Of a stretch of DNA of 64,000 bases, positions 25,543 to 34,905 are shown in pieces. A program made the position numbers and the translations under genes. Source of the DNA: Paenibacillus timonensis (GTDB taxonomy: Bacteria; Bacillota; Bacilli; Paenibacillales; Paenibacillaceae); NCBI RefSeq assembly GCF_009725205.1, contig NZ_WNZY01000014.1:50282-114281 (forward strand), in the 5' to 3' direction. The notes below the pieces were generated by a model. It was not told where the DNA came from. It did no database searches and was given only the letters and a program-made list of their open reading frames with translations. Within the stretch, counting starts at the first letter, position 1. The number at the start of each line of letters is the position of its first letter.

Positions 25543-27288
25543 ATGTTACTCGAGGCCGTGTATCATCGTCCCAAACTCAATTGGACTTATGCTTACGACA
25601 ACAGAACACTCCATTTGCGCCTGCGGGCCAAGAAGAACGATCTCACCGAGGTTTATGCTTTTGTTGGAGACAAATACATGTGGGATCAAAGCAAAGAGCT
25701 GATTCCGATGACCCTCATGATCAGCGACGAGATGTTCGACTACTGGGAATGCGCTTATCAACCGCCGCTGCGCCGGACGAGATACGGCTTCTTGCTGAAA
25801 TCCGGCGAAGAGCAAATCTGGATGACGGAAAGCGAATTTACGAAGGAACGACCGGCTGGTCCTGAACGGCTGTTCGAGTTCCCGTTCATTAATCCGATCG
25901 ACGTGTTCACGCCGCCTGCATGGGTGAAGGATGCCATCTTCTATCAGATCTTCCCGGAACGCTTTGCAAACGGCGACCCGAGCAACGATCCGAAAGGGGC
26001 ATTGCCTTGGGGCGGCAAGCCGGAACGGGATAACTTCTTTGGCGGAGATCTGCAAGGCGTCATCGATCACCTTGATCACTTAAGTGAACTGGGCATTACA
26101 GGAATCTATTTCACCCCGGTCTTTGAAGCGACAACCAACCACAAGTACGACACAGCCGATTATATGAAGATCGATCCGCATTTCGGGGACATCTCCACGA
26201 TCAAGAAGCTGGTGCAGGCTTGTCATGAACGCGGCATCAAGGTGTTATTCGACGCGGTGTTCAACCACTCCGGTAAGACGTTTGCTCCCTTCGTGGACGT
26301 GATGGAAAAGGGCGAAAAATCCCGCTACAAAGACTGGTTTTACGTGCGCGAATACCCTCTGCAAGTGAAGGACGGCGTACCAACCTATGATACGTTTGCG
26401 TTCGAACCGCTGATGCCAAAATTGAATACCGAAAACCCGGAAGTCAAAGAATACTTGTTGAAAGTCGCCGAGTTTTGGATTAAGGAAGTCGGAATCGACG
26501 GCTGGCGGCTGGACGTAGCTAACGAAGTGGATCATGCTTTCTGGCGCGATTTCCGCAAAACGGTAAAAACTGCTAACCCAGACGCCTACATCTTGGGCGA
26601 AATTTGGCACGAATCCTCCGGCTGGCTGCAAGGGGACCAATTCGACGCCGTGATGAACTATCCGTTCACCGAAGCCGTGCTTGATTTCGTCGTGCGCGGC
26701 ACGCTCGATGCTGAAGGTTTCGCCAATGCGATCGGCAAGCAGTTGTCCCGATACCCTCTTCAGGCAAGTGAAGTGGCATTTAATCTGCTCGATAGCCACG
26801 ATACCCCTCGCCTGTTGACGTTATGCAAAGACAACAAAGCCCAAATGAAGCTGGCGGCCCTGTTCCAGTTTACTTACAGCGGAACGCCTTGCATTTATTA
26901 CGGGGACGAAGTTGGCCTTGACGGCGGGCAGGATCCGGATTGCCGCAAGTGCATGGAGTGGGATCCGAAACGTCAGGATCGCGACTTGTTCGCGTTCTAC
27001 CAGAAGCTGATCGCCGTTCGCAAGCAGCTCGCTCCGCTGCGCACCGGCAGCCTGAAATTCCTGCTCGCAGAGAAGGAAGGCTCGAAGCTCGCTTATGAAC
27101 GCGTATTGAACGGAGAGAAAGTGCTTGTCCTGCTGAACAACTACGATGCCGGACAGATCCTCGAGGTTCCTGCGGCCGGGCAAGCTTGGCGCGACGCCTT
27201 CAGCGGTCAAACCTACGGCACGAACGACGGCAAGCTCGCCGTTAAGCTTCCGGCTTACGGTTATGCCGTGTTGACTCTGAATAACTAA
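25543..27288 (+). CDS. Neopullulanase/cyclomaltodextrinase-type alpha-glycosidase, GH13_20
   Basis: A 581-residue cytoplasmic enzyme without a signal peptide. The N-terminal beta-sandwich domain (about 1-120) that mediates dimerisation is followed by the catalytic barrel with Asp324 (GWRLDVANE), Glu353 (GEIWH) and Asp420 (LDSHD), each four residues before the catalytic residues of Geobacillus neopullulanase (Asp328, Glu357, Asp424 in the literature). It would hydrolyse imported maltodextrins, pullulan fragments or cyclodextrins. AGGAGGAA precedes the ATG. It diverges from malE and probably shares its regulation. A terminator follows at 27320. Confidence 0.93.
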   Translation: MLLEAVYHRPKLNWTYAYDNRTLHLRLRAKKNDLTEVYAFVGDKYMWDQSKELIPMTLMISDEMFDYWECAYQPPLRRTRYGFLLKSGEEQIWMTESEFTKERPAGPERLFEFPFINPIDVFTPPAWVKDAIFYQIFPERFANGDPSNDPKGALPWGGKPERDNFFGGDLQGVIDHLDHLSELGITGIYFTPVFEATTNHKYDTADYMKIDPHFGDISTIKKLVQACHERGIKVLFDAVFNHSGKTFAPFVDVMEKGEKSRYKDWFYVREYPLQVKDGVPTYDTFAFEPLMPKLNTENPEVKEYLLKVAEFWIKEVGIDGWRLDVANEVDHAFWRDFRKTVKTANPDAYILGEIWHESSGWLQGDQFDAVMNYPFTEAVLDFVVRGTLDAEGFANAIGKQLSRYPLQASEVAFNLLDSHDTPRLLTLCKDNKAQMKLAALFQFTYSGTPCIYYGDEVGLDGGQDPDCRKCMEWDPKRQDRDLFAFYQKLIAVRKQLAPLRTGSLKFLLAEKEGSKLAYERVLNGEKVLVLLNNYDAGQILEVPAAGQAWRDAFSGQTYGTNDGKLAVKLPAYGYAVLTLNN

Positions 27289-27319
27289 TCGAAACAATCG
27301 CATATTTACGCTCCATACC

Positions 27320-27352
27320 AAAAAGTGCAGGGTTAACCCCTGCACTTTTTTC
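27320..27352 (+). terminator. Intrinsic terminator after the neopullulanase gene
   Basis: A perfect stem (AAAAGTGCAGGG and CCCTGCACTTTT) followed by a T-run. Confidence 0.92.
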
Positions 27353-27488
27353 TTTTTTTTCGAGGCCATGTAATAATAGCGAACATCAGTTTTTGTCGAA
27401 ATTTGCATTTATGTCATATTAGTTTACATTATTCAACAGATGTTATTGTTCATTCTGAATTAACATGCTATATTTCGAATAAATATTT

Positions 27489-27500
27489 GCGATATATCGC
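27489..27500. promoter_or_regulatory. Palindrome GCGATATATCGC, possible GntR operator
   Basis: A perfect 12-base palindrome 33 bases upstream of the isoaspartyl peptidase start. Its position fits an operator for the GntR-family regulator encoded second in the operon. No other copy was noticed nearby. Confidence 0.4.
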
Positions 27501-27532
27501 TAAAACATCACGAGTACAGGGGGTAACTAACA

Positions 27533-28468
27533 TTGAGTGTTATTTTAGTTCACGGGAGTGTTGAGACGAAAACAGATCCCCCTTACATGATTGGCCTTGA
27601 AACTGCAGCATTAACCGCATATCAGGAGCTTGCCCGCGGACGTGACCGATTAACCGCTGCGGAGAAAGCCGTTAATGAAATGGAGAACAACCCGCTTTAC
27701 AATGCGGGGCTCGGCTCCGTTCTGAACCGCGACGGTTATGTCGAGCTCGACGGCGCCATCATGGACGGCGTAACCGGAAAATTCGCTGCTGTGGCGGCAA
27801 TGCAGGAGGTTAGGCATGCGGTCTCCGTAGCCCGTAAAGTGATGGAGGAAAGCCGGCATGTCGTGTTAGCCGGAACAGGAGCCACCTTATTTGCCAGGGA
27901 ACACGGCTTCCCTGCGGACAATTGCATCACCGCGGTGCAGCTTGCCTCCTGGGAAACAGCAATCCATCTAAAGCGCAGCGGCAAAGAAGTCGAATTCAGC
28001 GCCTTTACCGGGCTGATCAAGGAATCCGATACGGTCGGCTGCGTCCTTCTTGACGATCATGGAGGGCTTGCCGCAGCCTCCTCGACCGGCGGCTCCTTCC
28101 TGAAGCTCCCCGGTCGAGTCGGAGACACTCCTTACATCGGCGGAGGCATTTTCGCCTCAAGTCATTGCGCAGTCGTATGCACCGGACGTGGCGAGGCCTT
28201 TATTTCTACCTTGACTGCAAAATTTGTCGAGGAAGAAATCAAATCAGGCTCACATCCCCAGGAGGCGGCAACAAAAGCGATCCATCGACTTCACCGCCTC
28301 ACCGGCGAATTCGGCGGGATCATGGTGGTCGACAGCTCTGGGCGGGCAGCAGCGGTGCACAATTGCCTCAGCTTTCCCGTCGCCATGATTCGCAACGGTA
28401 CTCTCGAGCAAGTACCTTTAGTGCAACTGCCAAGCGCCGATTCGTTCGAGGCATCCGATGTGACCTGA
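27533..28468 (+). CDS. Isoaspartyl peptidase/L-asparaginase, Ntn hydrolase (T2 family)
   Basis: A 311-residue plant-type asparaginase or beta-aspartyl peptidase. These enzymes cleave themselves before a threonine that becomes the nucleophile: here Thr167 in SDTVGCVLLDDHGG. Downstream are the substrate-binding AASSTGG and the HNCLSFPVAMI tail. They hydrolyse beta-aspartyl dipeptides and sometimes asparagine in the cytoplasm. The start is TTG at 27533 (GGGGG eight bases upstream); no ATG fits. It is the first gene of the operon with the GntR regulator, a Liv-type transporter and a creatininase-family protein, which suggests catabolism of an imported beta-aspartyl compound. Confidence 0.9.
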   Translation: MSVILVHGSVETKTDPPYMIGLETAALTAYQELARGRDRLTAAEKAVNEMENNPLYNAGLGSVLNRDGYVELDGAIMDGVTGKFAAVAAMQEVRHAVSVARKVMEESRHVVLAGTGATLFAREHGFPADNCITAVQLASWETAIHLKRSGKEVEFSAFTGLIKESDTVGCVLLDDHGGLAAASSTGGSFLKLPGRVGDTPYIGGGIFASSHCAVVCTGRGEAFISTLTAKFVEEEIKSGSHPQEAATKAIHRLHRLTGEFGGIMVVDSSGRAAAVHNCLSFPVAMIRNGTLEQVPLVQLPSADSFEASDVT

Positions 28469-28493
28469 TCCCAATTCCCAAGGAGAGATGCCC

Positions 28494-29141
28494 GTGAGCA
28501 AAGTGGAGAAAGCCTCGCTGACCGATCAGGTATACCGGCGGTTAAAAGACATGATTGTCTATGGGGAACTACAGGCGGGAGAACCGTTACACGCCGGAAA
28601 TTTAGCCGAGCAATTTCAAACCAGTAAAACGCCGATCCGCGATGCAATCAACATCCTGAATCATGAAGGACTGGTCGAAATTATCCCCTACAAGGGATGC
28701 CTCGTAAGCCAGGTCAATTTAAAGGATCTAGACGAGTTGATCTCGCTAAGGCTGATTCTGGAAGGCGGGGCGGCGGAACTGGCCGCATCCTACGCCTCAC
28801 GCCAAGCGATTGACAAGCTGGAGCTACTTGCCGGGGCTGAAATCCCTCCGCTGTCCGGAATCAGCGAGGTCGATTATATGCGGCTGAACTTCGATTTTCA
28901 CGCTGCCGTAGCCGAAGCGAGCAATAACGGCCGACTCAAAAAGCTGATCATCAACAATCTAGATAACATGCAGCGCGTACTCTACTTGGATATGAAAATC
29001 GGCAGTACGAACACGATGAATGACGAACATCGCGAGATCGTCGAGATGATCAAGAACAAAGATCCGCAAGCAGCGAGAAGGCGAATGATCGAACACATAC
29101 TGGGTACACGAAACCGCATCTTCTCGTCCCATCACACATAA
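28494..29141 (+). CDS. GntR-family transcriptional regulator, FCD (FadR-type) domain
   Basis: A 215-residue regulator with an N-terminal winged helix (LTDQVYRRLKDMIVYGEL, LAEQFQTSKTPIRDAINILNHEGLVE) and a C-terminal FCD ligand domain whose metal-binding histidines are in NFDFHAAVAEASNN, DEHREIV and MIEHIL. I prefer GTG 28494 because AAGGAG is eight bases upstream; ATG 28488 is only two bases after it. It sits inside the operon it probably controls; the palindrome at 27489-27500 is a candidate operator. The ligand is probably the imported substrate or a breakdown product. Confidence 0.88.
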   Translation: MSKVEKASLTDQVYRRLKDMIVYGELQAGEPLHAGNLAEQFQTSKTPIRDAINILNHEGLVEIIPYKGCLVSQVNLKDLDELISLRLILEGGAAELAASYASRQAIDKLELLAGAEIPPLSGISEVDYMRLNFDFHAAVAEASNNGRLKKLIINNLDNMQRVLYLDMKIGSTNTMNDEHREIVEMIKNKDPQAARRRMIEHILGTRNRIFSSHHT

Positions 29142-29171
29142 GCTTCTATTTCAATATTGGAGGTGTGCAAC

Positions 29172-29942
29172 ATGATATTGGAAGCGACTGGCCTGACCAA
29201 AAAATACAAAGGCTTAACCGCCGTCGATTCTTATCGTCTCCAAATAAAGCCCGGACAGATACATGGATTAATTGGCCCGAACGGTGCCGGGAAAACGACG
29301 GTATTCAACATGTTAACTTCACTCGTCCAGCCAACCGAAGGAAAGGTCTTTTTCCAGGGCAACGATATCTCCGGCAAAAGACCGAATGAAATCGCCGCGC
29401 TTGGCCTGGCGCGAACGTTTCAAAACATTCGCCTGTTCAAAGGATTGACCGTCTTGGAAAACGTAATGGTCGCCGCTCAAATCCATAAGAGATCAGGGTT
29501 GTGGTCTACCCTGCTTCGCTTTCCCAGCTTTGCCTTGGAAGAGAAGAACATTCGCTCGGAGGCGGTAAATTTACTGGAGTCGGTCGGACTCGAAGACGTC
29601 CGCGACGTCAAGGCAGGAAGCCTTCCGTACGGATCCCAACGCAAGCTGGAAATTGCCCGGGCTCTCGCCCTGCGCCCTTCACTCCTGCTCTTGGACGAAC
29701 CTGCCGCCGGGATGAACCACAGCGAATCGGCCGAGTTGACATCCTTAATACGGGATATTCGCGACCGCTATGATTTAAGTATTTTGCTCATCGAGCACGA
29801 TATCCCGTTCGTCATGAACCTATGCGATCATCTCCAGGTACTGAGTTATGGCAAACTGATCGCCGAAGGCGACCCACAAACCGTTCGCTCCCATCCCGAA
29901 GTGATCGAAGCTTATTTAGGGAGGTCGGCCGAACATGCTTAA
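29172..29942 (+). CDS. livG: Branched-chain amino acid-type ABC transporter ATPase LivG
   Basis: A 256-residue ATPase with Walker A GPNGAGKTT (35-43), the LivG-type signature LPYGSQRKLEIARAL and Walker B LLLLDEPAAGMN. Start ATG 29172 follows GGAGGTGTGCAAC; an in-frame TTG at 29157 is part of that site. First transporter gene of livG-livF-livH-livM-livJ. HAAT-family transporters carry branched-chain amino acids, but also amides, urea and small peptides, so the operon context is a better guide to the substrate. Confidence 0.92.
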   Translation: MILEATGLTKKYKGLTAVDSYRLQIKPGQIHGLIGPNGAGKTTVFNMLTSLVQPTEGKVFFQGNDISGKRPNEIAALGLARTFQNIRLFKGLTVLENVMVAAQIHKRSGLWSTLLRFPSFALEEKNIRSEAVNLLESVGLEDVRDVKAGSLPYGSQRKLEIARALALRPSLLLLDEPAAGMNHSESAELTSLIRDIRDRYDLSILLIEHDIPFVMNLCDHLQVLSYGKLIAEGDPQTVRSHPEVIEAYLGRSAEHA

Positions 29943-30639
29943 AGTGAGTGGCATTAACGTTTATTACGATCAGATCCATGCGTTGAAGGATGTATCTCTG
30001 GAGGTGCGGCAAGGTGAGCTTGTTGCCCTGCTCGGAGCGAATGGTGCTGGCAAGACGACGACTCTGCGGTCCTTATCAGGGTTGCTGAAGCCTAAGTCGG
30101 GCAGCATCGAGTATAGGGGGAAGGAAATCTCTTCCGTACCGGCCCATCAGATCGTATCCATGGGAATGGCCCATTCCCCCGAGGGCAGGCAGGTTTTCTC
30201 CCAATTGACCGTATTGGAGAATTTACGAATGGGCGCTTATACACGTCCCAAGTCCGATGACCTCTCAGCGGATATCGAATGGATCTACAGCCTATTCCCC
30301 GTCCTCAAACAGCGGGAGAAGCTGCCCGCGGGAGCTCTTAGTGGCGGTGAGCAGCAAATGTTGGCCATGGGCCGGGCGCTCATGAGTAAACCCAGCCTGC
30401 TATTGCTTGACGAGCCCTCACTGGGACTGGCTCCAATCATGGTCGAGAAAATTTTCGAAGTCATCCAATTATTGAAAAAGAGCGAAATCACCGTACTGCT
30501 CGTTGAACAAAACGCCTATGAATCGCTGCTGATCGCCGACCGGGCCTACGTGCTCGAAACCGGCAGCATCAAGCTTGAAGGGCCTGCCGAAGAACTGCTG
30601 CACAATTCGGATATCCAAAAGGCTTATCTGGGGGGTTAA
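29935..30639 (+). CDS. livF: Branched-chain amino acid-type ABC transporter ATPase LivF
   Basis: A 234-residue ATPase with Walker A GANGAGKTT, signature LSGGEQQMLAMGRAL and Walker B LLLLDEPSLGLAP. It overlaps livG by eight bases, with GGGAGG inside the end of livG. It pairs with LivG to energise the LivH-LivM channel. Confidence 0.93.
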   Translation: MLKVSGINVYYDQIHALKDVSLEVRQGELVALLGANGAGKTTTLRSLSGLLKPKSGSIEYRGKEISSVPAHQIVSMGMAHSPEGRQVFSQLTVLENLRMGAYTRPKSDDLSADIEWIYSLFPVLKQREKLPAGALSGGEQQMLAMGRALMSKPSLLLLDEPSLGLAPIMVEKIFEVIQLLKKSEITVLLVEQNAYESLLIADRAYVLETGSIKLEGPAEELLHNSDIQKAYLGG

Positions 30640-30643
30640 ACCG

Positions 30644-31546
30644 ATGGTCTATTCTGCGGATTACATTATACAACAATTGGTGAACGGCCTTGGACTAGGC
30701 AGCGTCTATGCCTTGATCGCTATCGGCTATACGCTGGTCTACGGGATTCTCCGGCTGATCAATTTTGCACATGGCGACTTGCTTATGATCGGCTCGTATG
30801 CGGCCATGGCCTTCACTTTGAACCTACTTCTCCCCTTCCCGGTGGCGATCCTCCTTTCCATTGCGGTGACGGTCATGATCGGCCTGGTCGTGGAGCGAGC
30901 GGCGTACAGGCCGTTGCGAAGCAAGCCGGAAGAAACGACGTTGGTCACTTCCTTTGCCGTTTCCATCCTGATTCAGAATCTTGCGACCATGATCCTGTCT
31001 CCACAGCCACGGTCTTTCCAGGTCCCGGCTTACCTTTCCAACATGGTAGAACTGGGCGGCATCGATTTTTCCGTCATGAATATCGCCATCATCGGTTTAT
31101 CGGCACTGTTACTAATCGCCCTCACCATGTTTATCAAAAAGACGAAGCTCGGCATCGCCATGCGGGCTACCGCGGAAAACATGAACGCTTCGGTGCTGAT
31201 GGGCGTCAACATCAACTCCATCGTCCGTACTGCTTTCATTATCGGAGCCGCGCTCGCGGCGGTCGCTGGTGTCATGAACGCAGGACGTTACGGACGCATT
31301 GAGCCCATGATGGGCTTCGTCCCCGGACTCAAAGCCTTCGTCGCAGCCGTCATCGGCGGCATCGGCAGTCTGCCCGGCGCGGCGATCGGGGGGCTTATCC
31401 TCGGCTTCGGAGAAATATTGTTCGTCGGGTTTTTGCCACCGGAGCTGTCGGCCTACAAGGATGCCTTCGTCTTCTTAGCCCTGATCGTCGTGCTGTTCAT
31501 CAAGCCGACCGGGATATTCGGCAAAGCCGAGGATAGGAGGGTCTAA
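30644..31546 (+). CDS. livH: Branched-chain amino acid-type ABC transporter permease LivH
   Basis: A 300-residue permease with about eight transmembrane helices and the family start QQLVNGLGLGSVYALIAIGY, the TLVYGILRLINFAHGDL motif and the C-terminal GGIGSLPGAAIGGLILGFGE loop. ATG 30644 follows GGGGGG; the frame is open back to 30575 inside livF without a site. It forms the channel with LivM. Confidence 0.93.
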   Translation: MVYSADYIIQQLVNGLGLGSVYALIAIGYTLVYGILRLINFAHGDLLMIGSYAAMAFTLNLLLPFPVAILLSIAVTVMIGLVVERAAYRPLRSKPEETTLVTSFAVSILIQNLATMILSPQPRSFQVPAYLSNMVELGGIDFSVMNIAIIGLSALLLIALTMFIKKTKLGIAMRATAENMNASVLMGVNINSIVRTAFIIGAALAAVAGVMNAGRYGRIEPMMGFVPGLKAFVAAVIGGIGSLPGAAIGGLILGFGEILFVGFLPPELSAYKDAFVFLALIVVLFIKPTGIFGKAEDRRV

Positions 31547-31548
31547 CC

Positions 31549-32571
31549 ATGAATAAACTGCTCCAACTTGATACAAGCCGTCATACCCGACTGCCCGGCA
31601 TGAAAAAGCCCGTGCTCGCAGTGGGTGTCGGACTCCTGATCCTTCTGCTCATCATCGCTAATTTTACGCTAAATGATTACTATTTACGGCTGATTAATCT
31701 GGTGGGCATCAACATCATTCTAGTCGTCAGCCTCAACTTGACGAACGGGTACACAGGCATCTTCTCTCTGGGACATGCCGGGTTTATGGCCGTAGGCGCC
31801 TACACGACGGCGTTGCTGACCTACCCGCTGGCACGCAAGCCGCTTTTGTTCCCGCAAATGCCGGAGTGGCTGCAGCAAACCGAGCTGCCATTCCCGGTCG
31901 CCATGTTGATCGGCGGATTGATTGCCGTCATCTGCTCGTTTGTGATCGGATTGTCCGTTCTGAAGCTGCGCGGCCATTACCTTGCCGTATCCACCATGGG
32001 TTTCATGGTCATTATCAACGTGCTGGCCTCCAACTTGACAGATATTACCCGGGGGAAAAGCGGCATTTCCGGCCTCCCCAAAATTTCGAATATTTGGTGG
32101 GTCTACGCCCTCGTCGCAATAACGATTTACTTCGTATGGCGATTGCTTCACTCCTCCTATGGCCGCGCTATGCTGGCCATCCGGGAAGACGATCTGGCAG
32201 CGGAGGCGATGGGCGTCAAGGTGGTACGGCATAAAATGCTCGCCTTTGCCGCGGGTGCCTTCTTCGCCGCTATCGGCGGCAGCTTGTATGGTCATCTGAT
32301 TACAAGCATCAATCCAAGCATGTTCTCCTACTCCATGACCTTCAATTTGGTGCTCATGCTTGTGATCGGCGGTTCCGGGACCCTTCCTGGAGCGGTTCTC
32401 GGCGCTATCCTGGTTACGTTGATCCCTGAACTCCTGCTGAACAAGCTGGAGCGAGGCATCGAGCTATTCGGCTTCCAGCTTCCGCAAATGTACGGAGTTA
32501 GCCAGGTGCTCATGTCCGCGGCGCTCATTATCACGATAATCCTCAGACCGAAAGGTCTTTTAGGAAAATAA
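31549..32571 (+). CDS. livM: Branched-chain amino acid-type ABC transporter permease LivM
   Basis: A 340-residue permease with eight or nine transmembrane helices. The motifs NLTNGYTGIFSLGHAGFMAVG, AIREDDLAAEAMGV and GGSGTLPGAVLGA are typical of LivM. AGGAGGG precedes the ATG, two bases after the livH stop. Confidence 0.93.
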   Translation: MNKLLQLDTSRHTRLPGMKKPVLAVGVGLLILLLIIANFTLNDYYLRLINLVGINIILVVSLNLTNGYTGIFSLGHAGFMAVGAYTTALLTYPLARKPLLFPQMPEWLQQTELPFPVAMLIGGLIAVICSFVIGLSVLKLRGHYLAVSTMGFMVIINVLASNLTDITRGKSGISGLPKISNIWWVYALVAITIYFVWRLLHSSYGRAMLAIREDDLAAEAMGVKVVRHKMLAFAAGAFFAAIGGSLYGHLITSINPSMFSYSMTFNLVLMLVIGGSGTLPGAVLGAILVTLIPELLLNKLERGIELFGFQLPQMYGVSQVLMSAALIITIILRPKGLLGK

Positions 32572-32677
32572 ACAGTCCATTCATGCGGGGGTGAATCCCA
32601 TGTAAGACTCGTATAGAAACAAACGTCGGAAGCCGTCTATGTCCTCTTAAAAACCACAGATGGGAGAGAAATCGCTT

Positions 32678-33901
32678 ATGAAAAAAATGATCGCACTATT
32701 AACGGTTATCATGCTTCTTTTATCCGCTTGCGGCAACGGGGGGAATAATGCTTCCTCCAATGGAGGCAAAGGCAATGCGGCACCCGCAGCAGGCGAGGAA
32801 AGCAATTCCGCGAGCAGCGGGGGCGAAATCAAGATCGGCGCTTTGTATAATGTGACCGGCGGACAAGCCTCCCTCGACGGCCCTTCGCTGGCCGGATTCC
32901 AACTGGCCGCGGAGGAAATTAACGCGAATGGCGGCATAAATGGGAAACAAGTCAAGGTTGTCTCGATCGATGCCAAAACAGAAACCCTCTCGGCAGCCAA
33001 CGGCATGCAGGAATTGATCGACGTACAGAAGGTACCCGTCGTCGCCGGATTCAGCGACACGACTTACGTTCTAGCCGCAGGGCCAATTGCCCAAGAAGCC
33101 GGTATTCCTTTCATTACATCGGGCGCGACTTCCCCTTTGATTCCGGATCAAGTCGGCGACTTTATGTACATGGCCGCTTTTGGTGATGACGCTCAATCTT
33201 ATGCGATTTCGGATTACTCTATGGACAAGCTGGGCGCCAAGACGGCTTGGGTGTTGACCGACACGTCCTCCGACTTTACCGTCAACGTTTCGACCTTCTT
33301 TAAAGACCGCTTTACCACCAAAGGTGGCGAAGTCGTTCTGGAAGACAAATACGACGGCGCAGCGGACACCGACTTCTCCGCACAAATTACACGGTTGAAG
33401 AGTCTTCCCGAGCTGCCTGACGTTCTGATGGTATCTGCCCTTCCCGATAAAGCGGGGATCGTCGTCAAGCAAATCCGCGAAATGGGCATCGACACGCCGA
33501 TTGTCAGCGCCGACGGCTTCGACACACCGGCATTGGTCGAAATGGGCGGTACACCGCAAACGAATAACGTCTTCTTCGCCACCCACGTCGCACTGGAAAA
33601 CAGCGATGAAAAAGTGCAAAGCTTCGTGAAAGCTTATACCGAAAAAACCGGGAACGCACCGGAAAATGGCTTTGCGGCACTCGGCTATGACACGATGTAT
33701 CTAATTGCAGATGCAATGACCCGCGCCGGGAGCGAAGATCCTAAAGCGATTCGGGACGCACTGAATGAAACCTCCGGATTCAAAGGCGTGACGGGTGAAA
33801 TCGGCTACGGCTCCGGTCGCGTGCCCGACAAGAGCGTGACGATCATCGAAGTGAAGGAAGGCAAATTCGAATTCCGCGAAAACATTACGCCAAGTAAATA
33901 A
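32678..33901 (+). CDS. livJ: Branched-chain amino acid-type substrate-binding lipoprotein LivJ-like
   Basis: A 407-residue periplasmic-binding-protein fold I lipoprotein. The lipobox is LLSAC (Cys18), followed by a Gly/Asn/Ser linker. The mature part begins IKIGALYNVTGGQASLDGPS, the ligand-binding start of Leu/Ile/Val-binding proteins, with further motifs AGPIAQEAGIPFITSGATSP and GFAALGYDTMYLIADAM. ATG 32678 follows GGAGAG by nine bases. The specificity may be for an amide or peptide rather than Leu, Ile or Val, given the neighbouring hydrolases. Confidence 0.9.
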   Translation: MKKMIALLTVIMLLLSACGNGGNNASSNGGKGNAAPAAGEESNSASSGGEIKIGALYNVTGGQASLDGPSLAGFQLAAEEINANGGINGKQVKVVSIDAKTETLSAANGMQELIDVQKVPVVAGFSDTTYVLAAGPIAQEAGIPFITSGATSPLIPDQVGDFMYMAAFGDDAQSYAISDYSMDKLGAKTAWVLTDTSSDFTVNVSTFFKDRFTTKGGEVVLEDKYDGAADTDFSAQITRLKSLPELPDVLMVSALPDKAGIVVKQIREMGIDTPIVSADGFDTPALVEMGGTPQTNNVFFATHVALENSDEKVQSFVKAYTEKTGNAPENGFAALGYDTMYLIADAMTRAGSEDPKAIRDALNETSGFKGVTGEIGYGSGRVPDKSVTIIEVKEGKFEFRENITPSK

Positions 33902-33919
33902 GAAAGGGGGGCATGAGTC

Positions 33920-34669
33920 ATGACATTGATCGGAACTAAAATGACCGGCAACCAGTATAGAAACAGTAAGATCGATAAAGTCATTTTCGGAGTGGGAGCC
34001 TTCGAAAATCATGGTTATCATATGCCATTCGGAACGGATGCCCTAATCTCCAATATTCTAAGCGAGAAGCTGGCCGAGCGCGTGGAAGGCTTGATGGTGC
34101 TGCCGCCGATCAATTACGGACTCAGTCAGCACTACAACAAATTCCCGTTCACCGTCAGCTTGACCCCGGAAACGATCACGAATGTCATTAAGGATATCCT
34201 GAACGAAATCGTCCGCAACGGCATCACTAAGATCATCATCATGAACGGCCATGACGGCAATATCGCACCGATTGAATTGGCTGCCCGGGCAGTCAAAGTT
34301 CAGCACCCCCATGTGACGATCGCCAGTCTTAACGACTGGTGGGTGGCCGCCGGGAAAATGGTACCCGAAGGCACGTTTGAGGTATGGAACGGACTGGGTC
34401 ACGCCGGCGAAGGCGAAACCTCCATGGGTCTGGCCTTGTTCGAGGATTGGATGGAGATGGAGCATGCCAAGGGCGTCGTTCCGGAATTGCCGGAATTCGT
34501 AGAGATCAAGTGGCGCTTCGAGGAGCTTACCGATACCGGTGCCTCCGGAGATCCAAGCGTCGCGACCAAAGAAAAAGGCAAGCTGCTGGAAGAAGCCGTT
34601 CTGAACGTCCTTGAGAATTTCATTCGCGAAATGGACAAGAAGGATTGGAAGTACGGTTTGAACAACTAA
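33920..34669 (+). CDS. Creatininase-family amidohydrolase
   Basis: A 249-residue protein of the creatininase/MftE superfamily of metal-dependent amidohydrolases. The metal-binding residues are visible: Glu and His in ENHGYHMPFGTDA, and the motifs NYGLSQHYNKFP, NGHDGN and GHAGEGETS. The family opens cyclic or peptide-like amide bonds (creatinine, formamidopyrimidine, mycofactocin precursor tail). It is the last gene of the operon beginning with the isoaspartyl peptidase, with GGGGGG before the ATG and a terminator after it. It is not a true creatininase by sequence alone; the substrate is unknown. Confidence 0.87.
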   Translation: MTLIGTKMTGNQYRNSKIDKVIFGVGAFENHGYHMPFGTDALISNILSEKLAERVEGLMVLPPINYGLSQHYNKFPFTVSLTPETITNVIKDILNEIVRNGITKIIIMNGHDGNIAPIELAARAVKVQHPHVTIASLNDWWVAAGKMVPEGTFEVWNGLGHAGEGETSMGLALFEDWMEMEHAKGVVPELPEFVEIKWRFEELTDTGASGDPSVATKEKGKLLEEAVLNVLENFIREMDKKDWKYGLNN

Positions 34670-34684
34670 GCCAATCTGAAGACA

Positions 34685-34723
34685 CCGTCCCTCGGCTGCT
34701 TCATGCGAGGGGCGGCTTCTTTT
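34685..34723 (+). terminator. Terminator of the isoaspartyl peptidase-liv operon
   Basis: Arms CCGTCCCTCG and CGAGGGGCGG (one G-U pair) followed by CTTCTTTT, 15 bases after the last stop. Confidence 0.75.
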
Positions 34724-34748
34724 CGTCTCTTCTATGCCGACCCTATAT

Positions 34749-34764
34749 GCGCAAACGTTTGTTC
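34749..34764. promoter_or_regulatory. MalR/CcpA-type operator before the LacI gene
   Basis: GCGCAAACGTTTGTTC, on the minus strand AACGTTTGCGC. A second, weaker site (AGCAAACGGTTCCA, 34876-34889) lies just before the ribosome binding site of the same gene, which suggests autoregulation. Confidence 0.55.
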
Positions 34765-34905
34765 ATTTTCCAGCTCAATTTCCCCGCTAATAGACGGTAT
34801 TCCGGGCTTCATGACGCCCTTTAACCTGTTTTCTCTATTTACTTTCGGTAATCTTTAGATTAATATTACAGTGTAAAGCAAACGGTTCCACAGAGGAGGT
34901 TTTTT

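Noticed and set aside
25203..25865. Open frame of 220 residues between malE and the neopullulanase gene
   Set aside because: It has no ribosome site, spans the leader terminator and overlaps the real gene in another frame.
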